Notes: generated by a model from the sequence alone, not told the origin. A stretch of 64,000 bases of DNA from Terriglobia bacterium (GCA_020073665.1 JAIQEU010000006.1:372001-436000), one strand, 5' to 3'. Positions 17,831-27,539 are shown, counted from the first letter of the stretch. A program made the numbers and translations.

Positions 17831-19273
17831 ATGCATAGTGCAACCCTACCCGACAGCTTGCGACGCAGTTCGAGAGTGCCGGTCACCGTCCCCATACTGG
17901 TCACCAGTCTCGAGCCGGAATCCAACTTCTCACAAGTGTGTGAAACCCTGGTGGTGAATGCGCACGGTTGTGCGATGCGTTCACCCGTCAAGTTGAAGGC
18001 TGGGGCTGCGCTGCAATTTCATAGCAAGGATGGCCGCGAGGCGACCGCCCGCGTAGTTGATTGCCAGCCGATCGGAACTAATCAACTGGGCTGGAGGCTG
18101 GGCGCGAAGCTGGATCAGCCGGAAAATTTCTGGGGCTTGCAAGCCTGTCCGGAAGACTGGATGCTATTGACGGGAAAGCGGCCGACTGCTGAGCAGCATC
18201 CCCCGCGCAAGTCGGCCGGCAATGGCGAGGTGACGGCCCAGCTCCAAAGTCAGGCTGCGCCCTCGGTAAGAGTCGTGCTCACCAAAGAGCACTTGCGGGC
18301 GATGGTGGCTGAATTTGTGCAGCCATTGCATGCCGAACTGACCGACCTCAAGGAAAAGCTGGCAGCAGGGGATTCCAGGCGCAGCCGGTTTGAGGTGTCG
18401 CTCTCGCAGATTCCTCCTGAACTCCAGGAGCAACTGTGGAAACGCCTGCGGCAAGACCTGAGCACACAAGTTCTGCACTACACGCGCGAGCAGTCGGAGC
18501 AGGTACTTGGTTCCGCCAGAATAACAATTGAGCAAAAGATCGCTGAGGCCCAGAACGAATTCCGGCAGCAGCTCGCCGCAGAACTGCAAGCGGTTGAGCA
18601 ACGGGCGCAGTCTTTCTCCGAGGAACTCGCGGACACGGTGCGACAGACCTTCCGCAGCGGTGCGACAAGGTTTGAGCGACAGGTGACGGATGCGGGAACC
18701 CGCCTGGAAGAGCGCAGCGAGGCACTCTTGCAATCCCAGCAGCAGCGTCTGGGAGCGGATCACGACGCGCGCTACCGCGAATTGCAGGAACTGCAGGCAG
18801 CGATGCAGTCAGAATCGTCGCGCCTGCAGGCGCAGATTGCTGATCTGGGCAGCCGCATGGCCAAGCTGGACGAGTCTGCGCGCCGGCTCGAGTCTGACCT
18901 CGACGCGCGCCTGGCGCGGATGGCCGGCGAGGTATTGTCCGGCGCACACGCCGAACTGGAGAACGCCGCCGAGATGATCGTGAAGCAGCTGGAGACGCGC
19001 AACGCGAAAGCGCTCGAGAGTCAACTAGACGACGCCTGCGGCAGGCTGAGGATTATCCAGAAAGGAATCGAGACCTCAGTTTCCGAGTCGCTCCGGTCCC
19101 AGGTTGCCGACACGATGCAGTGCTTCGAGCAGAACGTGGACGAAATAGCCCGGCACTCGGTGGAGCGCTGGCGCCTCGCACTCGCCAGGAATTTGAACTC
19201 GCTGGGGAAAATCCTTGGCGAGCAGTTCCGGCTGGACCTGTCCGACGGCAACGAAGTCCACCACGGCGAGTGA
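17831..19273 (+). CDS. PilZ-like domain plus long coiled-coil protein
   Basis: Protein of 480 residues from the ATG at 17831, preceded by GAGGAAC; an in-frame ATG at 17804 has a weaker context. Residues about 5-115 resemble an N-terminal PilZ-type beta-barrel (LRRSSRVPVTVPILVTSLE, VNAHGCAMRSPVKL, GWRLGAKLDQP). RRSSRVPV could be the c-di-GMP RxxxR-type element, but the second motif is not clear. Residues about 150-470 are almost entirely heptad-like, rich in Q, E, R, A and L. No membrane segment. Likely a cytoplasmic scaffold or signalling protein; function unknown. Confidence 0.65.
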   Translation: MHSATLPDSLRRSSRVPVTVPILVTSLEPESNFSQVCETLVVNAHGCAMRSPVKLKAGAALQFHSKDGREATARVVDCQPIGTNQLGWRLGAKLDQPENFWGLQACPEDWMLLTGKRPTAEQHPPRKSAGNGEVTAQLQSQAAPSVRVVLTKEHLRAMVAEFVQPLHAELTDLKEKLAAGDSRRSRFEVSLSQIPPELQEQLWKRLRQDLSTQVLHYTREQSEQVLGSARITIEQKIAEAQNEFRQQLAAELQAVEQRAQSFSEELADTVRQTFRSGATRFERQVTDAGTRLEERSEALLQSQQQRLGADHDARYRELQELQAAMQSESSRLQAQIADLGSRMAKLDESARRLESDLDARLARMAGEVLSGAHAELENAAEMIVKQLETRNAKALESQLDDACGRLRIIQKGIETSVSESLRSQVADTMQCFEQNVDEIARHSVERWRLALARNLNSLGKILGEQFRLDLSDGNEVHHGE

Positions 19274-19317
19274 TGGTCTAACCGTCATGCATGCCGCGCT
19301 TGTGTGTCGGCAGTTGG

Positions 19318-20622
19318 CTACTGCACGCCCACCCATGCCGCCAGTTCGTCGGTCGCCCGCAGCAGGGTGATGCGGGCCCGCTCGAGTTCAAAGTTCGCAT
19401 CCTGCAGCGCGTTGTAGAGTTGATTCACCTGGGCCCGCGCATCATCCACATCGTGTAGGTTAGCCCCTCCGGAGTCGAGCTTAACCCGTAACGTCTCCAG
19501 GTTCGACTGCGCCACCTGGTATTCGAGGTCGGCGACTTCCTGCGCCGCGGCCAGTTGCTGTACCGAACGCTGCAAGCGCAAGGTCTCTTCCGAAACCTGG
19601 TTCTTGGCGTTTTCCGCCTGCTTGTGAGCGTGGACCGCCTCTGCATCGGCGGCTTCAGCACGGGCGTGCTGCGACCAATTCAGGAAGGGAAACCGTATGG
19701 CCAGGCCGATGCTGGCGTTGTTGCGCTCGAAGCGTCGGTAGAAATCGGCATAGTTGTTGAAATTGGAGAGCAGCGCATACTGCGCCGCGAAGTCCACCGT
19801 CGGCCATATGGCACGGTGCTCGCCGCGTGCGCGCAGGTCCTGGGCCGCGGCCCGGGTGTCCGCCGACTGCACTGCCGGGCTGTTCTGGGCAGCCTTCGCC
19901 GCCAGGTCTTCTTCCTGCTTGATCTCGGGCAGAGGAGGGATCGACTCCGCCGCCGTCACAATCCATGCCGGTGGCAGTCCCGTCAGCTCCGACAATCGTT
20001 TGCGCAGCACGTCAATTGCTCCCTGGGCCTCCGCCGCTCGCAGGCGCACCCGGGCGGTTGCTAGCCGTGCCTTGTTCCGCATCTGGGGATTGTCGACTCC
20101 CTCCTGGATACGCTGGTTTACGATCTCTTCCGACTTGCCAGCGTCCACCTGCTCCTGCTGCAGGTGTTTTGAGAGATCTTCCCACTTGTGCAATTCGGCG
20201 TAGCTCAGCACCGTGTCCTGGATGACCTGGTTGCGCTGGTCTTTGCTTTGGAGCTTGGCGGCTTCGTAATCGGTCTTGGCCGCGCGAACGAAGTCATGCA
20301 AGGAAGGATTGAACAACGCCGACTGCGAATTCACGTTGATGAGGGATGGCGCCGAGCCCTCCAGCGTGAGCGGGAAGCCGTGGGAGTACCCCAGTCCGGA
20401 ACCCGCCACAATCTGCGGCAGGTACTGGTTACGCGCCTCGCGATACGAGGCAAACGCCCGCTGCGAATCAGCCGCCGCCGAAACCGCCATTGTGCTATGG
20501 CTGAGCGCCAGTTCCACCACCCGCTTTAAAGTCAGCGGTTCAGCCGCCACCAGGGCAGGGAGCAACAGCGCAATCAACAGCACAACTCCCATCCGGAACA
20601 CACAGCGCAAGTCAGGTTTCAT
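19318..20622 (-). CDS. TolC-family outer membrane efflux protein
   Basis: Protein of 434 residues from the ATG at 20622, which begins a signal peptide (MGVVLLIALLLPALVAAEP). The frame upstream is repeat DNA. It has two OEP repeats of long helices (LTLKRVVELALSHSTMAVSAA; LRLQRSVQQLAAAQEVADLEYQVAQSNLETLRVKLDSGGANLHDVDDAR). It should form the trimeric outer-membrane duct of a tripartite exporter. Downstream of the TPR and adaptor genes on the same strand, but separated by about 200 bp of repeat sequence. Confidence 0.9.
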   Translation of the reverse strand: MKPDLRCVFRMGVVLLIALLLPALVAAEPLTLKRVVELALSHSTMAVSAAADSQRAFASYREARNQYLPQIVAGSGLGYSHGFPLTLEGSAPSLINVNSQSALFNPSLHDFVRAAKTDYEAAKLQSKDQRNQVIQDTVLSYAELHKWEDLSKHLQQEQVDAGKSEEIVNQRIQEGVDNPQMRNKARLATARVRLRAAEAQGAIDVLRKRLSELTGLPPAWIVTAAESIPPLPEIKQEEDLAAKAAQNSPAVQSADTRAAAQDLRARGEHRAIWPTVDFAAQYALLSNFNNYADFYRRFERNNASIGLAIRFPFLNWSQHARAEAADAEAVHAHKQAENAKNQVSEETLRLQRSVQQLAAAQEVADLEYQVAQSNLETLRVKLDSGGANLHDVDDARAQVNQLYNALQDANFELERARITLLRATDELAAWVGVQ

Positions 20623-20637
20623 TGATTCCGCCTTTAA

Positions 20638-20840
20638 TGAGTACCGAGTGCCTAGTACCGTGTACCGAGTGTAAAACAGTCTCGAGTAGCGAACGGTGAG
20701 TAGAACTGGTTTCATAAATAGGTTGAGTCGGGCACGGCTTCAGCCGTGCCACTGGTGGCTACATAAATGATGCGGGCTTTCGCCACGGAAGGCATGGCGC
20801 TCGGTTCTCGCTCCGTACTCGGACTAGGTACTCGGTACCC
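20638..20840. repeat. Inverted repeat structure with internal hairpin (MITE-like)
   Basis: AGTACCGAGTGCCTAGTACC near 20639 and its near-complement ACTCGGACTAGGTACTCGGT near 20817 bracket about 145 bp. Inside is a perfect hairpin, GGCACGGC-TTCA-GCCGTGCC, around 20734-20753; the same palindrome, slightly changed, recurs near 52118. The structure sits between the TPR gene and the tolC-like gene and overlaps the last codons of the TPR gene. No coding content. Confidence 0.5.
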
Positions 20841-21792
20841 GCCTTAGTGCTTCCTGCGCGGGCGCGTAGCCCTTGGCCAGCGACAACGCGGCGCGATACT
20901 CAGTGGCGGCGGCCGGCTTGTCTCCCTGTTTCTCCAGTACGGTTCCCAGCAGGTAGTGGGCCTTGAACGCCGGCGCTTCTTCCACCGTCGCGCCCGAGGT
21001 CAAGTAGCGGCGCAACAGCTGCGCCGCCAGGGGAAAATTCCGTCCCCCCCTGATCAGCATCTCTGCGGCATCCACCAGGACACCCGCGTGATTAAGCGGC
21101 GCCGAACTGGCGTGCTGGATGGCGTCTTCCATGTCCGCTGGACGCCCCGCGTGCCGGTAAAACAACGCCAGATCCAGCCAGGTGCTGGCGCTGCCGTGGC
21201 TGGCCTCAATCGCGGCGCGGTATTCCGCTTCCGCGGCGGCCGTATCTTTATTCTTCTCGGCCAGCCTTCCGTTCACCCAGTGGGCCTTGGCGGAATCCAG
21301 CTTAGCCAGCGCCTGGGCTTGCGCCTGAGCCTTGTCTTTTCCCCCGCCCATGATTCCCGGTGCTTCTACGTAGTACTCGGCCAGGTCTGTCCGTGCGTCC
21401 ACATTCTCGGGGTCCAGCTTGACCGCCGTCTCGAATTCGACCCGCGTCTTCTTGGCAAAGCCGGGAGCGCTCAGAAAGCTCGAGCTGTCTGCTTTTTCCC
21501 CATAAACCCGCCCCAACCAGAGGTGATACTGGCTATTGCCGGGGGCCAGGGCGATGGCCTTCTCGCACTCTGAAATCCCCGCATCCCACTTACCCAGCGC
21601 GTAATATGCCCGGCACAGAAGATTGTGCGACGGGGCGTCGTTGGGTGCGCTGGTCAAGTTGCTCTGCAGGGAAGAGATGGCCTCATCGATGCGGCCTTGT
21701 GCCAGCAGGTCGGCTGCGGTTTCGGTGGCATTCGCCGCCAAGGCCAACACGCAGGTTAGGAGTAGGGCAAAAACTTTGAGGTGTGGCCGCAT
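20824..21792 (-). CDS. Periplasmic TPR protein
   Basis: Protein of 322 residues with a signal peptide (MRPHLKVFALLLTCVLALAANA). Several tetratricopeptide repeats follow: DLLAQGRIDEAISSLQSNLTSAPND near residue 29, AYYALGKWDAGISECEKAIALAPGN near 63, and others to the C-terminus. It starts 3 bp after the adaptor stop, so it is in the same transcript. Likely an assembly or adaptor protein acting with the efflux system; no enzymatic motif. Confidence 0.8.
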   Translation of the reverse strand: MRPHLKVFALLLTCVLALAANATETAADLLAQGRIDEAISSLQSNLTSAPNDAPSHNLLCRAYYALGKWDAGISECEKAIALAPGNSQYHLWLGRVYGEKADSSSFLSAPGFAKKTRVEFETAVKLDPENVDARTDLAEYYVEAPGIMGGGKDKAQAQAQALAKLDSAKAHWVNGRLAEKNKDTAAAEAEYRAAIEASHGSASTWLDLALFYRHAGRPADMEDAIQHASSAPLNHAGVLVDAAEMLIRGGRNFPLAAQLLRRYLTSGATVEEAPAFKAHYLLGTVLEKQGDKPAAATEYRAALSLAKGYAPAQEALRRVPST

Positions 21793-21795
21793 CCT

Positions 21796-23043
21796 TTAAC
21801 GAACCACCTTGACTACCAGACCATCGTGGAGCGGCTTGGAATCCGGTGAATTCAACGCCACCTGGGAGCTCTCCGCGATTCCCCCGGTTATCTCCACGGT
21901 GGTCAGGTCTGATACAGAGGTCTGAACGTCCCGCCGGTGCAATTCGTTGTTCACAATCTGCAGGACGAAGGGCTTGGTTCCATCCAGCCGGATGGCTTCA
22001 CGGGGCACGGTCAGCGTATTTTGGTGCTCCGCTATAACGATCATCACCGTCACGTTGACGTTCGGCAGCAGCTTGAAATCGTGATTGTCCACCACGCACG
22101 TGGTCTCACCCACGTTGCGCGCGCCCCGCAGCTTTACCGTCGCGGGGACGCCGTTGAGCGAACCTTGCCACACCCGGCCGGGCACCGCGTCCCAGGTGAC
22201 TTCGATTTTCTGTCCCGCAGCCAGGCGGCCTACGTCGGGTTCATCCACGAAAGCGCGAATCTGCACCTTGGAGAGATCGGCCACCTGCACCACCAGGTCT
22301 CCAGCGTTCAGGTAGTTTCCTTCCCGCACCGGCAGGGAATAGACCACGCCCGCAAACGGCGAGCGAATGTTCAATTGGCTCAGGACGTCCTGGGCCGCGG
22401 AATAAGCCGCCTGGGCTTCTTCTTTCTGGGCTTCGACACGGGCCACCTCCGGCGGAGAATAGCGTCCCTTCTGCTTTTGCTCCAGCAACTCCAGGTTGGC
22501 CTCGGTGGTGGCCAACTGGTTTTGCGCATCTTTCACCTCGCCGGGCGAGGCTGCTCCCGTCTGCAAAAGCTTCTGCAGCGCTTCCAGGTTGCGCTGCGCG
22601 GCATCGTGGTCGGAACGGGCCTTTACCAGTTGCGCCTCCAGCGTCAGGACCTCTTCGTGGGTGCCGCCGCTCTCCACTGCGCTGACCTCGGCCTGCGCGG
22701 CCTTCATTTGTGACAGGGCCCGTGCTGCCTGGTTGCGGGCGTCCGCGTCATCCATCTGTACCAGCAGTTGCCCTCGCGCGACGTGGTCGCCCTCCTTCAC
22801 CAGCACGCGTCTCACCGTGGTGCCGGCCGGTGCATGCGCCTCAAAACTCTGTAGCGGTTCAACTTTGCCGTTAGTGGAAACCGCGCTGCGGATGGTCCCA
22901 CGCTGCACCGTGGCCGCGCGCACCCGCACCACGTCGTCGCGCGACACGAATGAGGCGAGCACCACCACCGCCACCACGATGCCGATCGTCCAGACCAGCC
23001 AGTGCCGGGAAAACCAGCCGGGTTTCTTATCTGTCAAGGCCAT
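21796..23043 (-). CDS. Periplasmic adaptor (HlyD/MacA family) of an efflux pump
   Basis: Membrane-fusion protein of 415 residues. One N-terminal anchor helix (HWLVWTIGIVVAVVVLASFV, residues 14-33); a biotinyl-lipoyl half (APAGTTVRRVLVKEGDHVARGQLLVQMDD, near 70-98); a long coiled-coil hairpin (about 105-215); the second lipoyl half (NIRSPFAGVVYSLPVREGNYLNAGD); then beta-barrel and membrane-proximal domains. It should bridge an inner-membrane transporter and the TolC-like duct. No ABC ATPase gene is in the cluster; the only nearby permease is the opposite-strand ADOP gene. Confidence 0.9.
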   Translation of the reverse strand: MALTDKKPGWFSRHWLVWTIGIVVAVVVLASFVSRDDVVRVRAATVQRGTIRSAVSTNGKVEPLQSFEAHAPAGTTVRRVLVKEGDHVARGQLLVQMDDADARNQAARALSQMKAAQAEVSAVESGGTHEEVLTLEAQLVKARSDHDAAQRNLEALQKLLQTGAASPGEVKDAQNQLATTEANLELLEQKQKGRYSPPEVARVEAQKEEAQAAYSAAQDVLSQLNIRSPFAGVVYSLPVREGNYLNAGDLVVQVADLSKVQIRAFVDEPDVGRLAAGQKIEVTWDAVPGRVWQGSLNGVPATVKLRGARNVGETTCVVDNHDFKLLPNVNVTVMIVIAEHQNTLTVPREAIRLDGTKPFVLQIVNNELHRRDVQTSVSDLTTVEITGGIAESSQVALNSPDSKPLHDGLVVKVVR

Positions 23044-23186
23044 GCTTTCGACTGAAGCAATAATGTACCACTTGCACCCATTTCAAGCGCAAAACGAGGC
23101 TTAGCGTGTTAGATGCACAATTCCGGGTTAGGTATGGAAATTTCACCACTTGGGTGTTTCCCGCCCGCACTGGTTACAATAACCAG

Positions 23187-23582
23187 ATGGCGAACCCGCG
23201 CTACACCTCCGAGCACGCCCAAGCCGGACTCGACGCAAAATTCCCCGAAATCGAAACCTGGCCCAACCAGTTTCCCGGATACGAGATCGTGGTGGATGAT
23301 CCCGAGTTCACTTCCGTCTGCCCCAAGACCGGTTTGCCCGATTTCGGCACGATCACCATCCGCTACATGCCCGCCAAGAAATGCCTCGAATTGAAATCCC
23401 TGAAGGAATACTTACAGTCCTACCGCAACCTCGGCATTTTCCAGGAGAACATCGTCAACCGGGTGCTCGAAGACGTAGTCCGTTGGGCCAAGCCGGTGTG
23501 GGCCGAAGTGAAAGGCGACTTCCGTCCCCGCGGAGGGATTTCGACAGTGGTGGTGGCCCGCTGGCCGCGGCCGAAGAAGTAA
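23187..23582 (+). CDS. queF: NADPH-dependent 7-cyano-7-deazaguanine reductase
   Basis: Reduces preQ0 to preQ1 in queuosine synthesis; short, unimodular form of 131 residues from the ATG at 23187. FTSVCPKTGLPDFG gives the thioimide cysteine C45 and D52; CLELKSLKEYLQSYRN is the NADPH-binding QueF motif. The histidine-containing FHE of many QueFs is FQE here, an accepted variant in some lineages as far as I recall. No other queuosine genes are near. The frame is open further upstream, but the family begins here. Confidence 0.94.
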   Translation: MANPRYTSEHAQAGLDAKFPEIETWPNQFPGYEIVVDDPEFTSVCPKTGLPDFGTITIRYMPAKKCLELKSLKEYLQSYRNLGIFQENIVNRVLEDVVRWAKPVWAEVKGDFRPRGGISTVVVARWPRPKK

Positions 23583-23657
23583 TCGCTCCGTATCATTCTG
23601 CAGGGTTCTGCCGAAATCGTCTGCTAACACTACTACTTCTCGTCCGTCGATTCCTGC

Positions 23658-26051
23658 ATGCTCCAGGAACTTCGCTTTGCGGCGCGTGTTCTTCGCAAAA
23701 GTCCTGGGTTCACCATGGTCGCCGTTCTTACGCTTGCCCTCGGTCTGGGAGCGAACACCGCCATTTTCGCCGTGGTCAATGCCACCCTGCTGCGCCCGCT
23801 TCCGTACAAAAACCCGGAAGCTATCGTGCACATCAGCGACCGCCACAGCGCGGAAGCCTTCCACTTGGCCGGCGCTACCTTCCGCGATTTGCGTGACCAG
23901 AATCGCGTGTTTTCCGCGGTTGCAGCTTACCGCGTGATCCCCGTCAACTTCAGCGACAACGCCGAGCCTGAGCGGCTGCAAGAGGCAATGGTGTCGGCGG
24001 ATTTCTTTCAGGTACTGGCCGTTCGCCCCCTGCTCGGCGCCACCTTCACGGACGAGAGCTTTCACCAGGCTGCGCAAGGTCCCGTCCTACTCAGTTACGG
24101 AGTCTGGCAGCGTCGCTTCGCCTCCAATGCCGCCGTCCTGGGAACCTCTGTCCTGGTGCAAGGCGAGCCACGGCGGATTGTTGGAATTCTTCCTCCAGGA
24201 TTCGATTTTCCTGACTCGGTCGGTCTTTGGATTCCGCTCGCCGGCGAAATGGCGCTGGCTGAAAATCGGCGGGCGCATCTCTTTACTGTGCTGGCACGTT
24301 TGCGCGACGGCATTTCACTCGATCAGGCTCGCGCCAACCTTCAACTGCTCGCGCAGCAGATCGACCAGCAGAACCCAGGCGTTGATCCAGGCCTCAACTT
24401 CACCGCTGACCGTCTGCACGAGCACCTGGTGGCCAGTTCGCGTCCCGCGCTCCTGGTTCTGCTGGGCGCTGTCGGGCTGGTCCTGCTCATTGCTTGTGTA
24501 AACGTGGCCAATTTATTTCTCTCACGCACCGCCGCGCGCCAACGGGAGTTCAGTATTCGCACGGCTCTCGGCGCTGGGAGAGTGCAACTGCTGCGGCAAG
24601 TCCTGGCTGAGAGCCTGGTGATCGGAACCATGAGTGCTGTTCTGGGAGCTTGCTTCGGATTCTGGTCGATCAAGCTGCTGCTGGCGGCGTATCCGGAAGC
24701 AGTCCCGCTGATTGGTGGACTGCAGCTCGATCTGCGGGTGCTGGCCGTCATTTTTGTGCTCGCGGTTTTGGCGGCCGCCGTTCTCGCGGTGGTCCCGGTG
24801 CTACAGTTTGCCCGCCTGGGTCTTAGCGCCGCTCTCGCTGAGGGCGCACGCTCGTCACTTAGCCGGCGTCAGCATCGCGTTCGCTCTCTGCTGGCTGTTT
24901 CCGAGATCGCGGTGGCGCTGTTGCTTCTCATCAGCGCTGGATTGCTGGTTAAGAGCCTCCTCCGTATTGAGCAGGTCGATCCCGGTTACGACCCCTCGCA
25001 CCTGCTGACCATGTCAGTCACTCTCTCCGACGCGAACTACGAAACCTTTGCACAATCCACGCGGTTCTACGATCAGGTTCTTGACCGCATCCGCCGTCTT
25101 CCCGGGGTGCAATTGGTGGCGGCGACCAATTCCATGCCGAATGAGCTATATCCCGACACCGACATTGATATTACGGGCCACCCTGCCGCTCCCGGGCAGG
25201 AACTCGACGCCGCCATTCTCACTGCAACCCCTGACTTGTTTCGCACGCTACCCATCCCGCTGCTTGCCGGTCGAAACTTCACTGCCCAAGATGTGGCCGG
25301 AGCGCCCATCGTCCTGATCGTGAATCAGACCTTCGTCCGCCACTATCTCCCCGGCGAAAATCCCATTGGCCAACGCATCACGATGAAGGATTGGGGAGAC
25401 CCGCTGGACGGCGAGATCGTGGGCGTCGTCGGCGACGTCCGGCAGGAATCATTGGATGTTCCTCCGACACCTAGCATCTACTACAGTCTGGCCCAGTTTG
25501 ACCGCGGAAGTTTGTCTACCAACCTGCTGGTGCGCACAGACGTCGACCCGGCTGCGCTCGCCTCCGCTGTCCGCCGGGAAATCTGGAGCGTGGACAAAGC
25601 CGAGCCCGTCGCCGACCTTGCTCCCATGAACTTGGTGCTCGCCAACTCTCTCCGCAGCCGCCGTTTTACCCTGATTCTGATGGCCAGCTTTGCAGGCCTG
25701 GCGTTCTTGCTCTCGATAGTAGGTATTTACGGAGTGATGAACTCTTCCGTTGGAAGCCGGCGTCAGGAGTTTGCCATTCGCCTGGCGCTGGGTGCGCAGC
25801 AGCGCGATGTGCTCTTCATGGTCTGCGGCGAGGCCTTGCGCCTGGCCGGTGCCGGACTCCTGGTCGGAGTGGTCGCCGCTCTGGCCTCAACGCGACTCCT
25901 GCGCAGCTTCCTCTTTGGAGTCGGCGCCACCGATCCGCTTACGTTCTGCTCGCTGGCCGCGGCCCTCATCGTCACGGCGCTTTTGGCCAGCTATGTCCCC
26001 GCCCGACGCGCCACCCAGGTCGACCCCATGGTGACCTTGCGGGCGGAGTAA
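23658..26051 (+). CDS. ADOP-type ABC permease (MacB-like, two FtsX domains)
   Basis: Protein of 797 residues. The start LRFAARVLRKSPGFTMVAVLTLALGLGANTAIF is the hallmark of the acidobacterial duplicated orphan permease family. Order: helix 1 (about 17-38), MacB periplasmic domain, three helices with FtsX core (about 270-390), a linker, a fourth helix (RSLLAVSEIAVALLLLISAGLLVKSL), a second periplasmic domain, and a second FtsX core at the C-terminus. No ATPase domain. Such permeases are usually stand-alone. The divergent adaptor/TolC operon could supply a tripartite partner, but that is only inference. Confidence 0.93.
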   Translation: MLQELRFAARVLRKSPGFTMVAVLTLALGLGANTAIFAVVNATLLRPLPYKNPEAIVHISDRHSAEAFHLAGATFRDLRDQNRVFSAVAAYRVIPVNFSDNAEPERLQEAMVSADFFQVLAVRPLLGATFTDESFHQAAQGPVLLSYGVWQRRFASNAAVLGTSVLVQGEPRRIVGILPPGFDFPDSVGLWIPLAGEMALAENRRAHLFTVLARLRDGISLDQARANLQLLAQQIDQQNPGVDPGLNFTADRLHEHLVASSRPALLVLLGAVGLVLLIACVNVANLFLSRTAARQREFSIRTALGAGRVQLLRQVLAESLVIGTMSAVLGACFGFWSIKLLLAAYPEAVPLIGGLQLDLRVLAVIFVLAVLAAAVLAVVPVLQFARLGLSAALAEGARSSLSRRQHRVRSLLAVSEIAVALLLLISAGLLVKSLLRIEQVDPGYDPSHLLTMSVTLSDANYETFAQSTRFYDQVLDRIRRLPGVQLVAATNSMPNELYPDTDIDITGHPAAPGQELDAAILTATPDLFRTLPIPLLAGRNFTAQDVAGAPIVLIVNQTFVRHYLPGENPIGQRITMKDWGDPLDGEIVGVVGDVRQESLDVPPTPSIYYSLAQFDRGSLSTNLLVRTDVDPAALASAVRREIWSVDKAEPVADLAPMNLVLANSLRSRRFTLILMASFAGLAFLLSIVGIYGVMNSSVGSRRQEFAIRLALGAQQRDVLFMVCGEALRLAGAGLLVGVVAALASTRLLRSFLFGVGATDPLTFCSLAAALIVTALLASYVPARRATQVDPMVTLRAE

Positions 26052-26294
26052 GTAGCGTCGGCGTCCCGCTGGCAATGGAACACCCGACCCCACAGTCTCG
26101 TAACACTCCTCAGGAGGCCGCATGCGCCGCTTAGGGGTAGGACATCCCGCCGCTCTGGACGCACGGCCCCTCGAGTATGAAGATCACGTAATACGGTTTC
26201 TGGTCGCAATCGTCCGCTAGCACGGGATGCCTCGAGATTGTTCCTCTCTGGCTATCAGAAAACCGCTTTCCGCCGTGCTATATTCCATCCCTGC

Positions 26295-27539
26295 GTGCCC
26301 CCGACTAAACTCTATCCTCGCACCGCGCTCTTCCTGCTGACGCTGCTCAATCTGCTGAACTACATTGACCGCTCGGTGCTGTTTGCGGTGCAGGAGATGG
26401 TGAAGCGGGAATTCCATCGCAGCGACGCAGCATTCGGCTTCCTGACCAGTGTGTTCTTCATTTTCTACATGTGCGCGGCACCGTTCATGGGACCGTTGTC
26501 GGTGCGCTTCTCCCGTAAGGCGGTCATTATTGCCGGAGCGCTGATCTGGAGCCTGGCCACTCTGTTGACAGCGTTCACCAAGACTTACGGTGAGCTGCTG
26601 ATCCGGCACACGCTGGTCGGGATCGGGGAAGCCAGCTTTGTCATTCTGTCTCCGACTTTCGTAGCCGACATGTTTCCCGAGGAGAAGCGGGGCAGGGTTA
26701 TGGGAGTCTTCTACCTGGCGATTCCAGTCGGCACCGCCCTGGGCTATTTTCTAGGCGGATACATGGGCCCGAAGTACGGATGGCGGACGCCGTTTTATGT
26801 CGGAGCAGCGCCCGGCGTGGTCTTGGCTTTCCTGTTGTTTTTCATTCCGGAGCCGCCCTTGGGTCAGTTTGACGCCAAGAATGAGCCGCCCGAGCGCGAC
26901 ACGATCAGGGGCTTGGTGCGCAATCCCGCGTTCCTCACCGCGACCCTGGGTATGGCAATGATGACCTTTGCTTTGGGAGGGCTGCAGGTCTGGATGCCGA
27001 CGTTCCTGCAACGAGTCCACGGCTACAGCGTATTGGCCTCGAATCTGATCTTTGCCTCCAGCACCATCGTGAATGGCATCGTAGCCTCGATCAGTGGTGG
27101 CTGGATCTCTGACCGACTGCTGCGCAGAACTCCAGCGGCTCACTATCTGGTGTCCGCAGTGAGCCTCGGAATCGGAGTACCCGCCATGTGTGTCGCGCTC
27201 TTCACCAGCGGCAATGTAATGATCACGGGAATCTTCGTTGCCGAATTTTTTCTTCTGCTCAACACCGGCCCGCTCAATGCCGCTGTCATCAACGCAGTTG
27301 GACCGCATGTTCGCGCCATGGCCCTGGCGGTAAACATATTTATCTTCCACCTGCTGGGGGACATACCTTCTGCCTGGCTGATTGGCTACATGTCCGACAG
27401 GTACTCGTTGCATGCGGCTTTTGTTGCTCCGGTCATCGCCATCGGCCTTTCCTCTGCGATACTGTTATACGGAATGAGATTTGCTCCGCCCCTGCATCAT
27501 CTGAACACGGACGGCATCGCAGGAACCCAGCCGGGATGA
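26295..27539 (+). CDS. MFS transporter, spinster-like
   Basis: About 414 residues from a GTG at 26295; the frame also opens at a TTG at 26238, and neither has a clear ribosome site, so the start is uncertain. Twelve hydrophobic helices. LLNLLNYIDRSVLFAVQEMVKREF in helix 1 and GIGEASFVILSPTFVADMFPEEKRGRVMG between helices 4 and 5 are typical of spinster-like MFS proteins. Substrate unknown (lipid or sugar-acid relatives are known in the family). The stop overlaps the next start (ATGA), so it is coupled to the glycosyltransferase. Confidence 0.85.
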   Translation: MPPTKLYPRTALFLLTLLNLLNYIDRSVLFAVQEMVKREFHRSDAAFGFLTSVFFIFYMCAAPFMGPLSVRFSRKAVIIAGALIWSLATLLTAFTKTYGELLIRHTLVGIGEASFVILSPTFVADMFPEEKRGRVMGVFYLAIPVGTALGYFLGGYMGPKYGWRTPFYVGAAPGVVLAFLLFFIPEPPLGQFDAKNEPPERDTIRGLVRNPAFLTATLGMAMMTFALGGLQVWMPTFLQRVHGYSVLASNLIFASSTIVNGIVASISGGWISDRLLRRTPAAHYLVSAVSLGIGVPAMCVALFTSGNVMITGIFVAEFFLLLNTGPLNAAVINAVGPHVRAMALAVNIFIFHLLGDIPSAWLIGYMSDRYSLHAAFVAPVIAIGLSSAILLYGMRFAPPLHHLNTDGIAGTQPG

